A DNA stretch of 64,000 nt from Sphingobacteriales bacterium (GCA_027483645.1 JAIXUD010000002.1:186001-250000), one strand, 5' to 3'. Positions 8,109 to 17,062 are shown, counted from the first letter of the stretch. Program-made: numbers and translations. The notes: generated by a model from the letters alone, not told the origin.

Positions 8109-8140
8109 TTTGGCTTTTACAGTAAAAATGCGGAAATTTG
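8109..8140 (+). promoter_or_regulatory. Candidate promoter of the HU gene
   Basis: TTTG at 8109-8112 and GAAATTTG at 8133-8140 are separated by 20 bases, the Bacteroidota -33/-7 spacing. The -7 box has one mismatch (GA for TA). It leaves a leader of about 50 bases before the ATG at 8194. Confidence 0.5.
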
Positions 8141-8193
8141 AGCACCCAAAGTGGAAGATATAAAATTATTTAATGTATAAATGAAACAATGCT

Positions 8194-8496
8194 ATGCGCA
8201 AAGCGGATTTGATTACTAAAATCTCTGAGAAAACTGGGATTGCAAAAGTAGATGTGTTGGTAGCTCTTGAGGCTTTCTTTAAGGAGACCAAAACATCTTT
8301 GAAGCGCGGCGAGAACGTGTATATCCGTGGTTTCGGCAGCTTCGTAATTAAGAAAAGGGCAAAAAAAATCGGTCGTAACATCAAAAAGAATGTTGCAATC
8401 GAAATCCCTGAACACTTTATCCCGGTTTTTAAACCTGCAAAAGTGTTTACTGATGTAGTGAAAAAGAACGTGAAAGAAGTAAAAGCAGAACAATAA
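8194..8496 (+). CDS. HU/IHF family DNA-binding protein
   Basis: The 100-residue protein is of standard HU length. It opens MRKADLITKISEKTGI, continues with the dimerisation helices and NVYIRGFGSFVIKKR, and then the DNA-binding arm GRNIKKNVAIEIPEHFIPVFKP, where the proline that intercalates into DNA is retained (IP). It bends and compacts DNA in the nucleoid. The next gene starts immediately after its stop codon, so they are probably cotranscribed. Confidence 0.93.
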   Translation: MRKADLITKISEKTGIAKVDVLVALEAFFKETKTSLKRGENVYIRGFGSFVIKKRAKKIGRNIKKNVAIEIPEHFIPVFKPAKVFTDVVKKNVKEVKAEQ

Positions 8497-9351
8497 TTGA
8501 CATCAGCTGGAAAAATAGGAATAGTGCTTGCCACCATTGCCATATCGGTTGCCATTTATTTTTTTGGCGACTTTAAGGGTAAGGGTAAGGCAAAGGAGGA
8601 GGTATCTGCCGAATCCACTGGGACCAGCAATGATAATAGTTTTGATTACCAGCTTTATAAGCAAACCCAAGTGCAAGCCTTGGAGCCTGTAAAGAGGGAA
8701 ACTTTGGAGCAACTGGAAAAGGCGCTAGCGAAAGCGGCAACCGAGCCAGAAAAAGTTGAAGCCTTAAACCAATTGATAGCCGAAAGCGAAGCGCTGAAGC
8801 TGGAGTTGGTGGCCACGATGTACTCGAAAGATATTGCTACATTGAAGAACGATGCTGATGTTTGGGATAAAACGGGTACTTATTTTATGGGCCTGTATTA
8901 TAACCTACCCGGCGAACCAGCTGAGCAACAGTTTAAACTTCAGCAGGCACGTGAGTGCTTTGTTGCGGCTACCGAGCTGGATACTGCCAACTTGGACTAT
9001 AAAGTACGCCTTGGCGTAACATTTATGGAAGACCAGGAGCAAACCATGCAAGGTGTGCAACTACTGCTAGGCGTGGTAGATGTGGACAGCAACCATGTGA
9101 GCGCTAACCTTTACTTAGGCCGGTTCGGTATTATATCGGGCCAGTTTGATAAGGCAGAGGCTAGGCTTAATAAGGTGCTAAGTGTGGATCCTGCCAATGT
9201 GGAGGCTTACATTTTGATGGCAGATGTGCAAATGGGCTTAGGTAACAAAGAGAAGGCGGTGGAATACCTAGAACGTGTAAAAACGATGGTAGAAGACCCC
9301 GCCTTTATTGAGAACGTTGATAATTACATTGAAAAAACAAAGAACTCTTAA
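8497..9351 (+). CDS. Membrane-anchored TPR protein
   Basis: The 284-residue frame begins with a TTG immediately after the HU stop codon; no better ATG exists near the N-terminus. Residues 6-23 form one transmembrane helix (IGIVLATIAISVAIYFF), followed by a charged linker and, from about residue 115, TPR units such as ANLYLGRFGIISGQFDKAEA and VEAYILMADVQMGLGNKEKA. The topology suggests an inner-membrane anchor with a protein-binding periplasmic domain. The zero-gap arrangement implies coupling to HU translation. Function is unknown. Confidence 0.82.
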   Translation: MTSAGKIGIVLATIAISVAIYFFGDFKGKGKAKEEVSAESTGTSNDNSFDYQLYKQTQVQALEPVKRETLEQLEKALAKAATEPEKVEALNQLIAESEALKLELVATMYSKDIATLKNDADVWDKTGTYFMGLYYNLPGEPAEQQFKLQQARECFVAATELDTANLDYKVRLGVTFMEDQEQTMQGVQLLLGVVDVDSNHVSANLYLGRFGIISGQFDKAEARLNKVLSVDPANVEAYILMADVQMGLGNKEKAVEYLERVKTMVEDPAFIENVDNYIEKTKNS

Positions 9352-9371
9352 TTCATTAAATTACTATTACT

Positions 9372-9461
9372 ATGCCTTGCGGTAAGAAACGGAAAAGACA
9401 TAAGATTGCTACACACAAGCGTAAAAAGCGCTTGCGCAAGAATCGTCACAAAAAGAAATAA
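9372..9461 (+). CDS. AURKAIP1/COX24-domain small ribosomal protein (bS22/mS38-like)
   Basis: This 29-residue, extremely basic ORF is too short for usual gene calling. It starts MPCGKKRKRHKIATHKRKK and ends with a run of lysines. It matches the COX24 domain found in mitochondrial mS38 (AURKAIP1) and in actinobacterial bS22, and is conserved across Bacteroidota. It most likely binds the small ribosomal subunit. It lies 20 bases after the TPR gene and is followed directly by a terminator hairpin. Confidence 0.85.
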   Translation: MPCGKKRKRHKIATHKRKKRLRKNRHKKK

Positions 9462-9470
9462 AATAAAGTA

Positions 9471-9506
9471 GCTAGGGTCTGGAATACGGCCCTAGCACTT
9501 TTATTT
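9471..9506 (+). terminator. Rho-independent terminator after the COX24 gene
   Basis: GCTAGGGTC (9471-9479) pairs with GGCCCTAGC (9488-9496), including one G-U pair, with an 8-base loop and a following ACTTTTATTT tract. It ends the HU-TPR-COX24 transcript. Confidence 0.75.
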
Positions 9507-9621
9507 GGTTCCCAGGAAACTGTATAAAGCTGTTTCTGTAATTCATAACGCTTTTTATACCCGTCTCTCCCCCTGTCAGGCATTTACGGTAATATTGCCG
9601 TTATGCTAAAAAGCTACAGAA

Positions 9622-11175
9622 TTGAATAGGGAATTGATTGTAAATGCTTCCCCAAAGGGTGTAAGCATCGCTTTGCTCGAAAACAAGGAACTCGTTGAAA
9701 TTTACAACGAAGACAGTGGTAAGCAATTTACAGTAGGCGATATCTATTTGGGCCGCGTAACCAAGCTGGTAGCGGGCCTAAATGCTGCATTTGTAGATGT
9801 TGGCTACGAGAAGGATGCATTTTTGCACTATACCGACTTAGGCCCAAACATCCGCACGGCTATGAAGATGGCCCAGGCAGCTGTTGCCGGAAACATGACC
9901 GACCCGATGATGAGCAACCTCGTCTTCGAAAAGGAAATTGTAAAAACCGGCAAAATGCCCGAGGTGCTAGATAAGCGCCAGCCGCTGCTAGTACAAGTAC
10001 TGAAAGAGCCAATATCCACCAAAGGTCCACGCCTTACCAGCGAAATAAGCCTACCAGGCCGTTACCTTATCCTTATGCCATTTGGCAAAGGCGTGGGAAT
10101 CAGCAAGAAGTTAACCAACAACGAAGAGCGCAAACGCCTGCAGATACTAGTAGAGAGCATTAAGCCTAAGAACTTTGGCATAGTGGTGCGCACCGTGGCG
10201 CAGGGTAAAACCGTAGCCGAGATTGATGCTGACCTGAAGGGCCTACTGGAGAAGTGGAAACAGATACACCAGAACCTAAAAGGCGCCAATGCCCCGCAAA
10301 AAATATATGGCGAGCTAAAGAAAACGAACACCATCATGCGCGACTTGCTGAACGACTCGTTCAACAAGATTGTGGTAAATGATGCCAATCTTAAAGCCGA
10401 GCTTGACGAATACGTAAAGAAAATAGCTCCCGATAAAAAGGATATAGTAAGCTACTACAACGGTACCGCGCCCATATTCGATCATTTCAGTATTACTAAG
10501 CAGATTAAATCGCTATTTGGCAAAACGGTAACCATGCCGGGCGGCTCGTATCTGGTAATTGAGCACACAGAGGCTTTGCACGTTATCGACATCAACAGCG
10601 GCCACAAGGTGGGCTCCCGTAGCGACCAAGAATCGACCGCACTCAAAGTAAATATGGACGCAGCCAAAGAGATTGCCCGCCAAATGCGCCTGCGCGACTT
10701 GGGTGGTATCATTGTGCTGGACTTTATTGATATGAAGAACGTGGAGCACAAAAAGGAGCTGCACGAATTTATGAAGAACGAAATGGCCAGCGATCGCGCC
10801 AAGCATACCATTTTGCCGCTAAGCAAATTTGGCTTAATGCAGATAACCCGCGAGCGTACCCGCCCGGAGGTAAATATTATTACACAGGAGGTTTGCCCAA
10901 GTTGCGAGGGTACTGGCAAAGTAGAGGCTACCATATTGTTGGTTGACCAAATTGAACAAAAGCTATTTGCCCTGCTTGAAAAGCACAAGCATGTGAACCT
11001 GATATTGCACCCGTACATTGAGGCTTATATCAAAAAGGGTTTCCCATCGCTGCAAATGAAATGGAGCTTTAAGCTAGGGCGCTATTTCAACCTAATACCT
11101 GTATCTTCTATACACGATTATCACCTTACGGAATATCATTTCTTTGATGATTTGGGAGAGGAGTTGGAAGGTTAA
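9622..11175 (+). CDS. rng: Ribonuclease E/G family protein
   Basis: The 517-residue length fits RNase G rather than full RNase E, with no long C-terminal scaffold. The TTG start gives the conserved opening NRELIVNASPKGVSIALLE. An S1 domain spans roughly 38-130 (GDIYLGRVTKLVAGLNAAFVD). The catalytic DNase-I-like region has HVIDINSGHK and IIVLDFIDM with the metal-binding aspartates. The zinc link is CPSCEGTG. It cleaves single-stranded AU-rich RNA in rRNA maturation and mRNA decay. It is transcribed alone after the upstream terminator. Confidence 0.93.
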   Translation: MNRELIVNASPKGVSIALLENKELVEIYNEDSGKQFTVGDIYLGRVTKLVAGLNAAFVDVGYEKDAFLHYTDLGPNIRTAMKMAQAAVAGNMTDPMMSNLVFEKEIVKTGKMPEVLDKRQPLLVQVLKEPISTKGPRLTSEISLPGRYLILMPFGKGVGISKKLTNNEERKRLQILVESIKPKNFGIVVRTVAQGKTVAEIDADLKGLLEKWKQIHQNLKGANAPQKIYGELKKTNTIMRDLLNDSFNKIVVNDANLKAELDEYVKKIAPDKKDIVSYYNGTAPIFDHFSITKQIKSLFGKTVTMPGGSYLVIEHTEALHVIDINSGHKVGSRSDQESTALKVNMDAAKEIARQMRLRDLGGIIVLDFIDMKNVEHKKELHEFMKNEMASDRAKHTILPLSKFGLMQITRERTRPEVNIITQEVCPSCEGTGKVEATILLVDQIEQKLFALLEKHKHVNLILHPYIEAYIKKGFPSLQMKWSFKLGRYFNLIPVSSIHDYHLTEYHFFDDLGEELEG

Positions 11176-11246
11176 TTTTTGTTGCCAATTGAAACGTTTT
11201 GCAACTTTATTATAGATTGTACTATCTTACTGAAAATCATATTGCA

Positions 11247-12248
11247 ATGAAACAACTATTACTTATTTTTTTGGTTGCTATTTCCATATCGGTATATGGC
11301 CAAGGTAACCGTGAATTGATTGTGGATTTCGGTTATCTTTTTTCTGGTCAAACCCCTGTGCAGATTGGCTCCTCAGAGCATGCTCATACTGATGGCGCTA
11401 CCGTAAAGTTTGATTTGATAAACTACTACGTAAGCAACATCCGGTTAGTGCCTATTACAGGCACTGAGGTATCGTTTGATACTGTTCTATTAGTTCGCGG
11501 TGATAATGTAGGCCCATTTACCATCGGTGAAGTACCAGTAGGCACTTACAACTCCATTAAATTTGACATTGGCGTGGATAGCATAACCAACCATGGTGAT
11601 CCTTCTGTTTATGCAAGTAGTCATCCACTTGCCTATACCTCTATGTTTTGGTCTTGGAATTCTGGGTATATTTTTATGAAGGTCGAAGGCGAATTGGATA
11701 CTACTGTTGCGCAAACTGCTGGCCCTACTTTACCTTTTGAATATCACGTGGGTGCAGATGTATTTAGGAAAGAGGTAACGGTGCCGATTACTGATTTGGT
11801 AGTGGATGCCAACACCCAGACCTTAGCTGCCAATATTGATTTGATATTGAGTAATGTTTTAGGTAACCTAGATTTGATAAATGCGGCTGATATTTTTACT
11901 CACACAATGGACAATATACCATTGGCTACCACAGTGGCCAATAATTTCCAAACGGCTTTTGTGGGCGAAGTCACTAAAACACAACTGAGCGCCATCAACG
12001 ATATTGAGGCTAGTAGCATTATCAGCCTTTATCCTAATCCGTTAGTAGGCCAAAGTACGCTAAAGGTTAGCAACGGGGATGTTTTTTCGATTGTAGAAGT
12101 GCTAGATATTACTGGGAAAATCATTTTCACCCAAACATTGGATGGTGGCAACATAGCACTTAATCGCAGCCAATTTCCAGCAGCGGGTATCTATATGGTC
12201 AAAGTTCAAGGTGAGAGCACTGCCGTAAGAAAGCTAGTGGTATATTGA
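11247..12248 (+). CDS. MbnP-like protein with T9SS C-terminal sorting domain
   Basis: The 333-residue protein has a signal peptide (MKQLLLIFLVAISISVYGQ) chosen from the ATG at 11247. The body has the MbnP pattern: FGYLFSGQTPVQIG, then FDLINYYVSNIRLV, then a PVGTYNSIKFDIGVDS segment and DVFRKEV. MbnP-family proteins are linked to copper handling and often pair with MauG-type peroxidases, which are not seen here. The last 75 residues are a type A T9SS sorting domain (SLYPNP...GIYMVKV...KLVVY), so it is exported across the outer membrane by the system encoded at 55-61 kb. The next gene encodes a metal-binding CxxC protein. Confidence 0.82.
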   Translation: MKQLLLIFLVAISISVYGQGNRELIVDFGYLFSGQTPVQIGSSEHAHTDGATVKFDLINYYVSNIRLVPITGTEVSFDTVLLVRGDNVGPFTIGEVPVGTYNSIKFDIGVDSITNHGDPSVYASSHPLAYTSMFWSWNSGYIFMKVEGELDTTVAQTAGPTLPFEYHVGADVFRKEVTVPITDLVVDANTQTLAANIDLILSNVLGNLDLINAADIFTHTMDNIPLATTVANNFQTAFVGEVTKTQLSAINDIEASSIISLYPNPLVGQSTLKVSNGDVFSIVEVLDITGKIIFTQTLDGGNIALNRSQFPAAGIYMVKVQGESTAVRKLVVY

Positions 12249-12306
12249 ATTTAGTATTACTGACTTAGTTTCTACATTTTTTTACCGTCGACTATATTAC
12301 AACCCC

Positions 12307-12516
12307 ATGCCTGAGTATCAATTCAAGACCTCTATTAATTGCGGCAACTGTGTAAAGCTGGTAACCATGTATATGGATGAGGTACCAAACCTTGCCAGTT
12401 GGCAGGTAGATACTGCCAACCCCGATAAAATTCTCACCGTGAAAGGTGAAGGCTTAGACGCTGCAGCTGTTTTGGAGAAGGTGAAAGAGGCTGGGTTTAC
12501 AATTGAGGCAGTATAA
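12307..12516 (+). CDS. Heavy-metal-associated (HMA) domain protein
   Basis: The 69-residue protein is one ferredoxin-like HMA fold. It has the metal loop INCGNCVKLV with C-x-x-C in the place used by copper chaperones and P-type ATPase N-domains, and ends with VKEAGFTIEAV, typical of the last strand. It would bind Cu(I) or a similar soft metal in the cytoplasm. It sits 58 bases after the MbnP-like gene in the same direction, which hints at a shared copper theme. No ATPase is nearby. Confidence 0.85.
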   Translation: MPEYQFKTSINCGNCVKLVTMYMDEVPNLASWQVDTANPDKILTVKGEGLDAAAVLEKVKEAGFTIEAV

Positions 12517-12566
12517 TTGTGGAATACCTTTACTTAGGCTTTTGCGATTATCTCAATACTAGCAGA

Positions 12567-13502
12567 TCAATACTTCGGCCTTTCTTTGCAGCTTTCTACA
12601 ATATTATCGTAGTTTTTATAGCGCTCGTAGCTTAGTTTGCCGTCCATTACCGCTTGTTTCACGGCGCAGCCTGGTTCTTCTTGATGCAAACAATTGTTGT
12701 ATTTGCAACCTGCCAATACCTCTCTTATTTCTGGATAAAAGTGTCCTACTTCTTGCGGCTGTAAGTCCAGTATACCGAACTCTTTGATGCCGGGTGTATC
12801 AATTAAGTAGCCGCCCGTAGGTAGCTCAAACATTTCGGCAAAGGTAGTAGTATGCGTGCCTTTATCGTGCTTGCGAGATATCTCCGCAGTCCTTAACTCC
12901 ATCCCAGGGAAGGCGGTATTAATCAAAGTAGATTTCCCTACGCCTGAGTGGCCTGACAACAACGACACCTTGCCATTTAGCATAGAAGCCACTTCATCCA
13001 GCCCCTCGCCGGTAACGGTAGAAGTAAGTATAACCTTATAGCCGGCGGTGCGATACATGGCCACCCATTCTTTTTGGCGGTCAATATCCTTTTGCTTTTT
13101 TATCAAATCCTGCTTATTGAAAACCACCACTGCTGGTATGTGGTAAGCCTCTGCGGTAAGCAAAAACCGATCAATAAACCCCGATGAGGTGCGCGGGCTG
13201 GCAATGGTGGCAATCATAAAGGCCTGATCCAAGTTGGCCGCTATAATGTGGCGGCTGTATTGGTGCTTGGGCGCCTCGCGGCTAATGTAGTTTTTGCGGT
13301 CGTGAATATCTTGTATGGTGGCCGCGGCCTCTTCATCGTTCTCAAATGTCACTGTTACGTTATCGCCAACGGCTATAGGGTTGGTTTGCCCCGAACCTTC
13401 TAGGCGAAACTTCCCCCTTAGGCGGGCGTTTATCAGCCTGCCGTCATCCATCTTCACTATATACCAGCTCCCTGTGGAGCGAAATACTTTCCCTTCAGCC
13501 AT
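12567..13502 (-). CDS. rsgA: Ribosome small-subunit-dependent GTPase A
   Basis: The 311-residue protein has an N-terminal OB fold and a circularly permuted GTPase: G4 NKQD at 129-132, then G1 GHSGVGKST at 184-192, then G3 DTPG at 235-238. The C-terminal zinc finger has C266, C271, H273 and C279. RsgA checks late maturation of the 30S subunit. Its ATG overlaps the stop codon of the upstream GGGP synthase gene by one base (TAATG), so both are translated from one mRNA. Confidence 0.95.
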   Translation of the reverse strand: MAEGKVFRSTGSWYIVKMDDGRLINARLRGKFRLEGSGQTNPIAVGDNVTVTFENDEEAAATIQDIHDRKNYISREAPKHQYSRHIIAANLDQAFMIATIASPRTSSGFIDRFLLTAEAYHIPAVVVFNKQDLIKKQKDIDRQKEWVAMYRTAGYKVILTSTVTGEGLDEVASMLNGKVSLLSGHSGVGKSTLINTAFPGMELRTAEISRKHDKGTHTTTFAEMFELPTGGYLIDTPGIKEFGILDLQPQEVGHFYPEIREVLAGCKYNNCLHQEEPGCAVKQAVMDGKLSYERYKNYDNIVESCKERPKY

Positions 13503-14257
13503 TATTTTACTTTACTTTCACTTTTTACCGCGCTGGCAATTTCCGCTAGCAGCTCGGGTTGTTCTTCGAATGCGGTTCCTATCACTATTACATCCGCGCC
13601 AGCTTTGCAAGCCTTGTATGCGGCCTCCCCATTGCGGATGCCGCCGCCTACTATTATTGGTACATCAACTTGGGTACTAACAGCACTTATCATCGCTTCG
13701 TTCACCGGCTTAGCCGCACCGCTGCCCGCTTCTAGGTATATCAGTTTCAACCCCAATTGCTCTCCCGCAAGGGCGGTTATGGCAGCTATCTCGGGTTTAT
13801 TGGCAGGTATGGGCAGCGTGTTGGTTATATAGCTTACTGTGGTGGGCGCGCCGCCATCAATTAGCATATAGCCAGTAGGCAGTACCTCCAACCCGCTTTT
13901 TTTAAGTGCAGGTGCGGCTTGTATGTGTTGGCCAATCAACAACTCGGGGTTTCGGCCTGAGATAAGCGACAGCAACAAAATACCATCAGCCAAAGGCGTT
14001 ACCTGCGCCGGGCTACCAGGAAACAACACTACAGGTACATTGCATGCAGCCTTAAGCGTGCGTATGCATTCCTCTAGCCGGTGGTGCACCATCAAGCTAC
14101 CGCCTACCAGCAGCAGGTTCACTTTGTGGGTAGCCGCTGCAATGGCTAGGGCAGTCCAAGCCTGTGGTTCACCCTTATCAGGGTCCACTAGCACCGCCAG
14201 CATTTTGTGCCCACGTTGCTTGGCATCCAATATGGTATTATATATAGTACCGTTCAC
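13502..14257 (-). CDS. Geranylgeranylglyceryl phosphate synthase family (PcrB/GGGPS)
   Basis: The 251-residue TIM-barrel protein starts with GTG. It has LVDPDKGE near residue 20, LLLVGGSLM, VVLFPGSPAQV, YLEAGSGAAKPV and the phosphate-binding GGGIRNGEAA and VIVIGTAFEE. These enzymes join a polyprenyl diphosphate to sn-glycerol-1-phosphate, forming the first ether bond of archaeal-type lipids. Bacteroidota group I members accept geranylgeranyl or longer chains. The downstream fate of the product in bacteria is poorly known. The gene is the first of a two-gene operon with rsgA. Confidence 0.9.
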   Translation of the reverse strand: MNGTIYNTILDAKQRGHKMLAVLVDPDKGEPQAWTALAIAAATHKVNLLLVGGSLMVHHRLEECIRTLKAACNVPVVLFPGSPAQVTPLADGILLLSLISGRNPELLIGQHIQAAPALKKSGLEVLPTGYMLIDGGAPTTVSYITNTLPIPANKPEIAAITALAGEQLGLKLIYLEAGSGAAKPVNEAMISAVSTQVDVPIIVGGGIRNGEAAYKACKAGADVIVIGTAFEEQPELLAEIASAVKSESKVK

Positions 14258-14542
14258 CCTTTAAAATTACGAAGAATAACGGTTAGCAATGGTTTTTTCA
14301 GTTGATACAAACAGGATAAAACTTTTCTAAAGGCAATCCGTATAAATGCGTGGATAACCTTTACAAGTTATGTGGTATCATCGATTAAAAAGTACCCGAT
14401 ATTATTTTAATTACGTGACAATCAATTGGTTGCCAGTACTATGATTCTTTTTTCAGTGTTTTTGTAACTTTTACCACCCATCGGCGTAAAAGAAGGAAGA
14501 GAAAGGTAAATTTCCTTTTTCTTGAACCCCAAACCATCTATC

Positions 14543-15475
14543 ATGAAACCTATTAACAAGTTAGCCGGCTTCGCACTCTTAGGCATGTTCTTTATGGGCA
14601 CTGCTACTGTTAGCAACTTAACGATTAATACTCCTGCAACATCCGCGGCCAACCGCTCCTTCGAGTTTCAGCCATCAGGCCAAGTAGAAGTAGGAACGGA
14701 CATGATGCCCCTTATAGGCCAGCTAAGTAAGGACGGTAATACTATGTACCTTACTGGCCAAAACCATCAAGGTAAAAAGCACTTGTATAAAATGACCCGC
14801 TCACAATTAGGAGCGAGTTTTGGTAAGCCTGAGAAAATGACAGGTGAGATAAACAGCGGCAAATACGACATTATAATGCCAACTGTAAGCAAAGATGAGC
14901 AAACCATGGTGTTTGTACATAGTGCCAACGGAATGCAAAGCGGCAACGACTTATATGTAGCCACCAAAGGCGCAGCTGGTGAGTATAGCAACATACGCCC
15001 ACTAGAAGAGTTGAACGATGCCAACATTAGCGATAGCTACCCTTGGTTGTCGGCCGATGGATTGCGCATCTATTTTACCAAGCAGCATGGTAGCAAAATC
15101 ACTTTTTTTGTAGCAGAGCGCACTGGTATAGATGGCGCTTTTACCGAGCCAACCGAAATGGGAGTAACTTTGCCTAAAGTAAACAATAACATGAGCTGCT
15201 ACTTGAGCAGCGATGAGAAAGAATTTTATGCCCTATCAGGCGAAGGAATATTCTACGCTTCACGCAAAACCGCCAAGGATAAATTTAGCCTGCCAGTGGA
15301 AATTGCCAATACCAGCAGCAGCGGCTACCTAAGCGGCATTACCATTACCGACGACGCAAGTGAAATGTTTGTATACAATTCGGTAGGTTTCAGGAACACG
15401 CAGATTATCAAATTTGTAAACAAAAGTAAGACCCTTACCGCCCCTACGCTTATTGCACCGGCTGGCGGAAAGTAA
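14543..15475 (+). CDS. Exported PD40 (WD40-like beta-propeller) protein
   Basis: The 310-residue protein has a signal sequence from the ATG at 14543 (MKPINKLAGFALLGMFFMGTATV). It then shows repeated PD40 blades: GQLSKDGNTMYLTG, PTVSKDEQTMVFVHS, SYPWLSADGLRIYFTK, CYLSSDEKEFYALSG and GITITDDASEMFVYN. Such TolB-like propellers in Bacteroidota are periplasmic or surface proteins and often part of OmpA-like or T9SS-associated proteins. No OmpA or sorting domain is seen. Specific function is unknown. Confidence 0.82.
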   Translation: MKPINKLAGFALLGMFFMGTATVSNLTINTPATSAANRSFEFQPSGQVEVGTDMMPLIGQLSKDGNTMYLTGQNHQGKKHLYKMTRSQLGASFGKPEKMTGEINSGKYDIIMPTVSKDEQTMVFVHSANGMQSGNDLYVATKGAAGEYSNIRPLEELNDANISDSYPWLSADGLRIYFTKQHGSKITFFVAERTGIDGAFTEPTEMGVTLPKVNNNMSCYLSSDEKEFYALSGEGIFYASRKTAKDKFSLPVEIANTSSSGYLSGITITDDASEMFVYNSVGFRNTQIIKFVNKSKTLTAPTLIAPAGGK

Positions 15476-15508
15476 AGATAGATGGTTAGTTAGTAGTTAG
15501 GTTAATGC

Positions 15509-15540
15509 AAGGAGCTTTCGCAAGGGAGCTCCTTCGTTAC
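15509..15540 (+). terminator. Hairpin downstream of the PD40 gene
   Basis: AAGGAGCT (15509-15516) pairs with AGCTCCTT (15527-15534) around a 10-base loop. The following CGTTACGTTTA is only weakly T-rich, so termination is uncertain. Confidence 0.4.
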
Positions 15541-15625
15541 GTTTAGGACAAGTTGAAATCGATTGTTTGATTACAGGTTTGGGTTTTTTGGGGTTTGGGT
15601 TGAATGAGCGATATTGCAGTATACT

Positions 15626-17062
15626 ATGAAGCTGCTTAACTATATCAACGGACAGTTGCAAGAACCCGTAAAGGGCCAGTGGCTGGATAATATAGAACCC
15701 GCTACGGGCAAGGTTTACAGCCAGATACCAGCCAGCACTGCAGACGATTTGGCGCAGGCGGTTGCGGCCGCTGGTGCGGCATTTCCCGCGTGGGCCGCTA
15801 CTGGAGCGGCAGAGCGCAGCACCATAATGCTTCGTATAGCCGATTTGATTGAACAGCACCAAGAACGCTTGGCGCAGGCTGAGAGCCAAGATAATGGCAA
15901 GCCCATTAGCTTAGCAAGAGTAATGGACATACCTCGAGCGGCGGCCAATATGCGGTTTTTCGCTACGGCCATTTTACATCAAAGTACTGAAACCCATTAC
16001 AATGAAGGCCATAGCCTAAATTATACCTTGCGCCAGCCCATCGGCGTGGTGGGCTGCATATCGCCATGGAATTTGCCCTTGTACCTATTTACGTGGAAGA
16101 TAGCTCCTGCCTTAGCAGCGGGCAATACCGTTATCGCCAAGCCTTCGGAGATTACCCCGCTTACCGCCTTTTTGTTCTCAGAGCTTTGTATTGAAGCGGG
16201 TCTGCCAGCTGGTGTGCTGAACATTGTGCATGGGCGAGGTACGGAGATAGGCCAAGCCATTATTGAGCACCCGAAAATTAAGGCCATATCTTTTACAGGC
16301 GGCACGGCCACGGGCAAAACCATAGCCGCCACGGCAGCGCCGATGTTCAAAAAACTATCACTGGAACTAGGTGGCAAAAACCCCAACATCATCTTTGCCG
16401 ATTGCAATTGGGAAGAGATGCTGAGCACCACCGTGCGCTCGTCGTTTAGCAACCAAGGGCAAATTTGCCTTTGCGGCTCGCGCATCATCATCGAGCGTAG
16501 TGTGTACGAGCGGTTCAAAACTGACTTTGTAGCCCGTGTAAAGCAACTCCGCATCGGCGACCCAAGTACTGATGTTAACGTTGGTGCGGTGGTTTCCGCC
16601 GGGCACCTGGATAAGATTATGGGTTACATTAACTCCGCAAGGCAGCAGGGTGCCAATATACTCAGCGGCGGTACTCGGGTGTTTTTGGATGGCCGCTGTG
16701 CTGAAGGATATTTTATAGAGCCAACCATTATTGATGGGCTTTCGGCTGATTGCAACCTAAACCAGGAAGAGATTTTCGGCCCAGTGGTAACGCTGATACC
16801 GTTTGATACTGAAGAGGAAGCCATTGCCATTGCCAACGGTACCCAGTATGGCCTGGCCGCAACCCTATGGACCCAAGACCTTACCCGCACGCACCGCATT
16901 GCAGAGAAGCTGGAAAGCGGCATAGTTTGGGTAAACTGTTGGCTGGTACGTGACTTGCGCACACCATTCGGCGGGGTGAAAAGCAGCGGCGTAGGCCGCG
17001 AAGGCGGCTGGGAAGCCTTGAAATTCTTTACCGAGGCTAAGAATGTTTGTGTGAAGTTGTGA
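15626..17062 (+). CDS. Aldehyde dehydrogenase, 2-aminomuconate/2-hydroxymuconate semialdehyde type
   Basis: The 478-residue protein is a complete NAD(P)-dependent aldehyde dehydrogenase. The general base is E247 in LELGGKNP, the nucleophile C281 in NQGQIC, with SPWNLP near 146 and the Rossmann SFTGGT near 222. The C-terminal VNCWLVRDLRTPFGGVK resembles ALDH8/AMSDH and DmpC-type enzymes, which oxidise muconate semialdehydes in tryptophan (kynurenine) or catechol breakdown. No other gene of those pathways is in the window, so the substrate is an inference. The ATG at 15626 fits the family N-terminus. Confidence 0.88.
   Translation: MKLLNYINGQLQEPVKGQWLDNIEPATGKVYSQIPASTADDLAQAVAAAGAAFPAWAATGAAERSTIMLRIADLIEQHQERLAQAESQDNGKPISLARVMDIPRAAANMRFFATAILHQSTETHYNEGHSLNYTLRQPIGVVGCISPWNLPLYLFTWKIAPALAAGNTVIAKPSEITPLTAFLFSELCIEAGLPAGVLNIVHGRGTEIGQAIIEHPKIKAISFTGGTATGKTIAATAAPMFKKLSLELGGKNPNIIFADCNWEEMLSTTVRSSFSNQGQICLCGSRIIIERSVYERFKTDFVARVKQLRIGDPSTDVNVGAVVSAGHLDKIMGYINSARQQGANILSGGTRVFLDGRCAEGYFIEPTIIDGLSADCNLNQEEIFGPVVTLIPFDTEEEAIAIANGTQYGLAATLWTQDLTRTHRIAEKLESGIVWVNCWLVRDLRTPFGGVKSSGVGREGGWEALKFFTEAKNVCVKL

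Noticed and set aside
10482-11018. Long minus-strand frame inside the RNase G gene
   Set aside because: It is the antisense shadow of a well-conserved coding region and has no recognisable motif.
14258-14542. Riboswitch or small RNA in the spacer before the PD40 gene
   Set aside because: I found no convincing stem set, known riboswitch core or promoter consensus; reported as plain AT-rich spacer.
15497-15889. Minus-strand frame over the PD40/ALDH spacer
   Set aside because: Its larger part is antisense to the aldehyde dehydrogenase and the rest lies over the hairpin; no conserved pattern.
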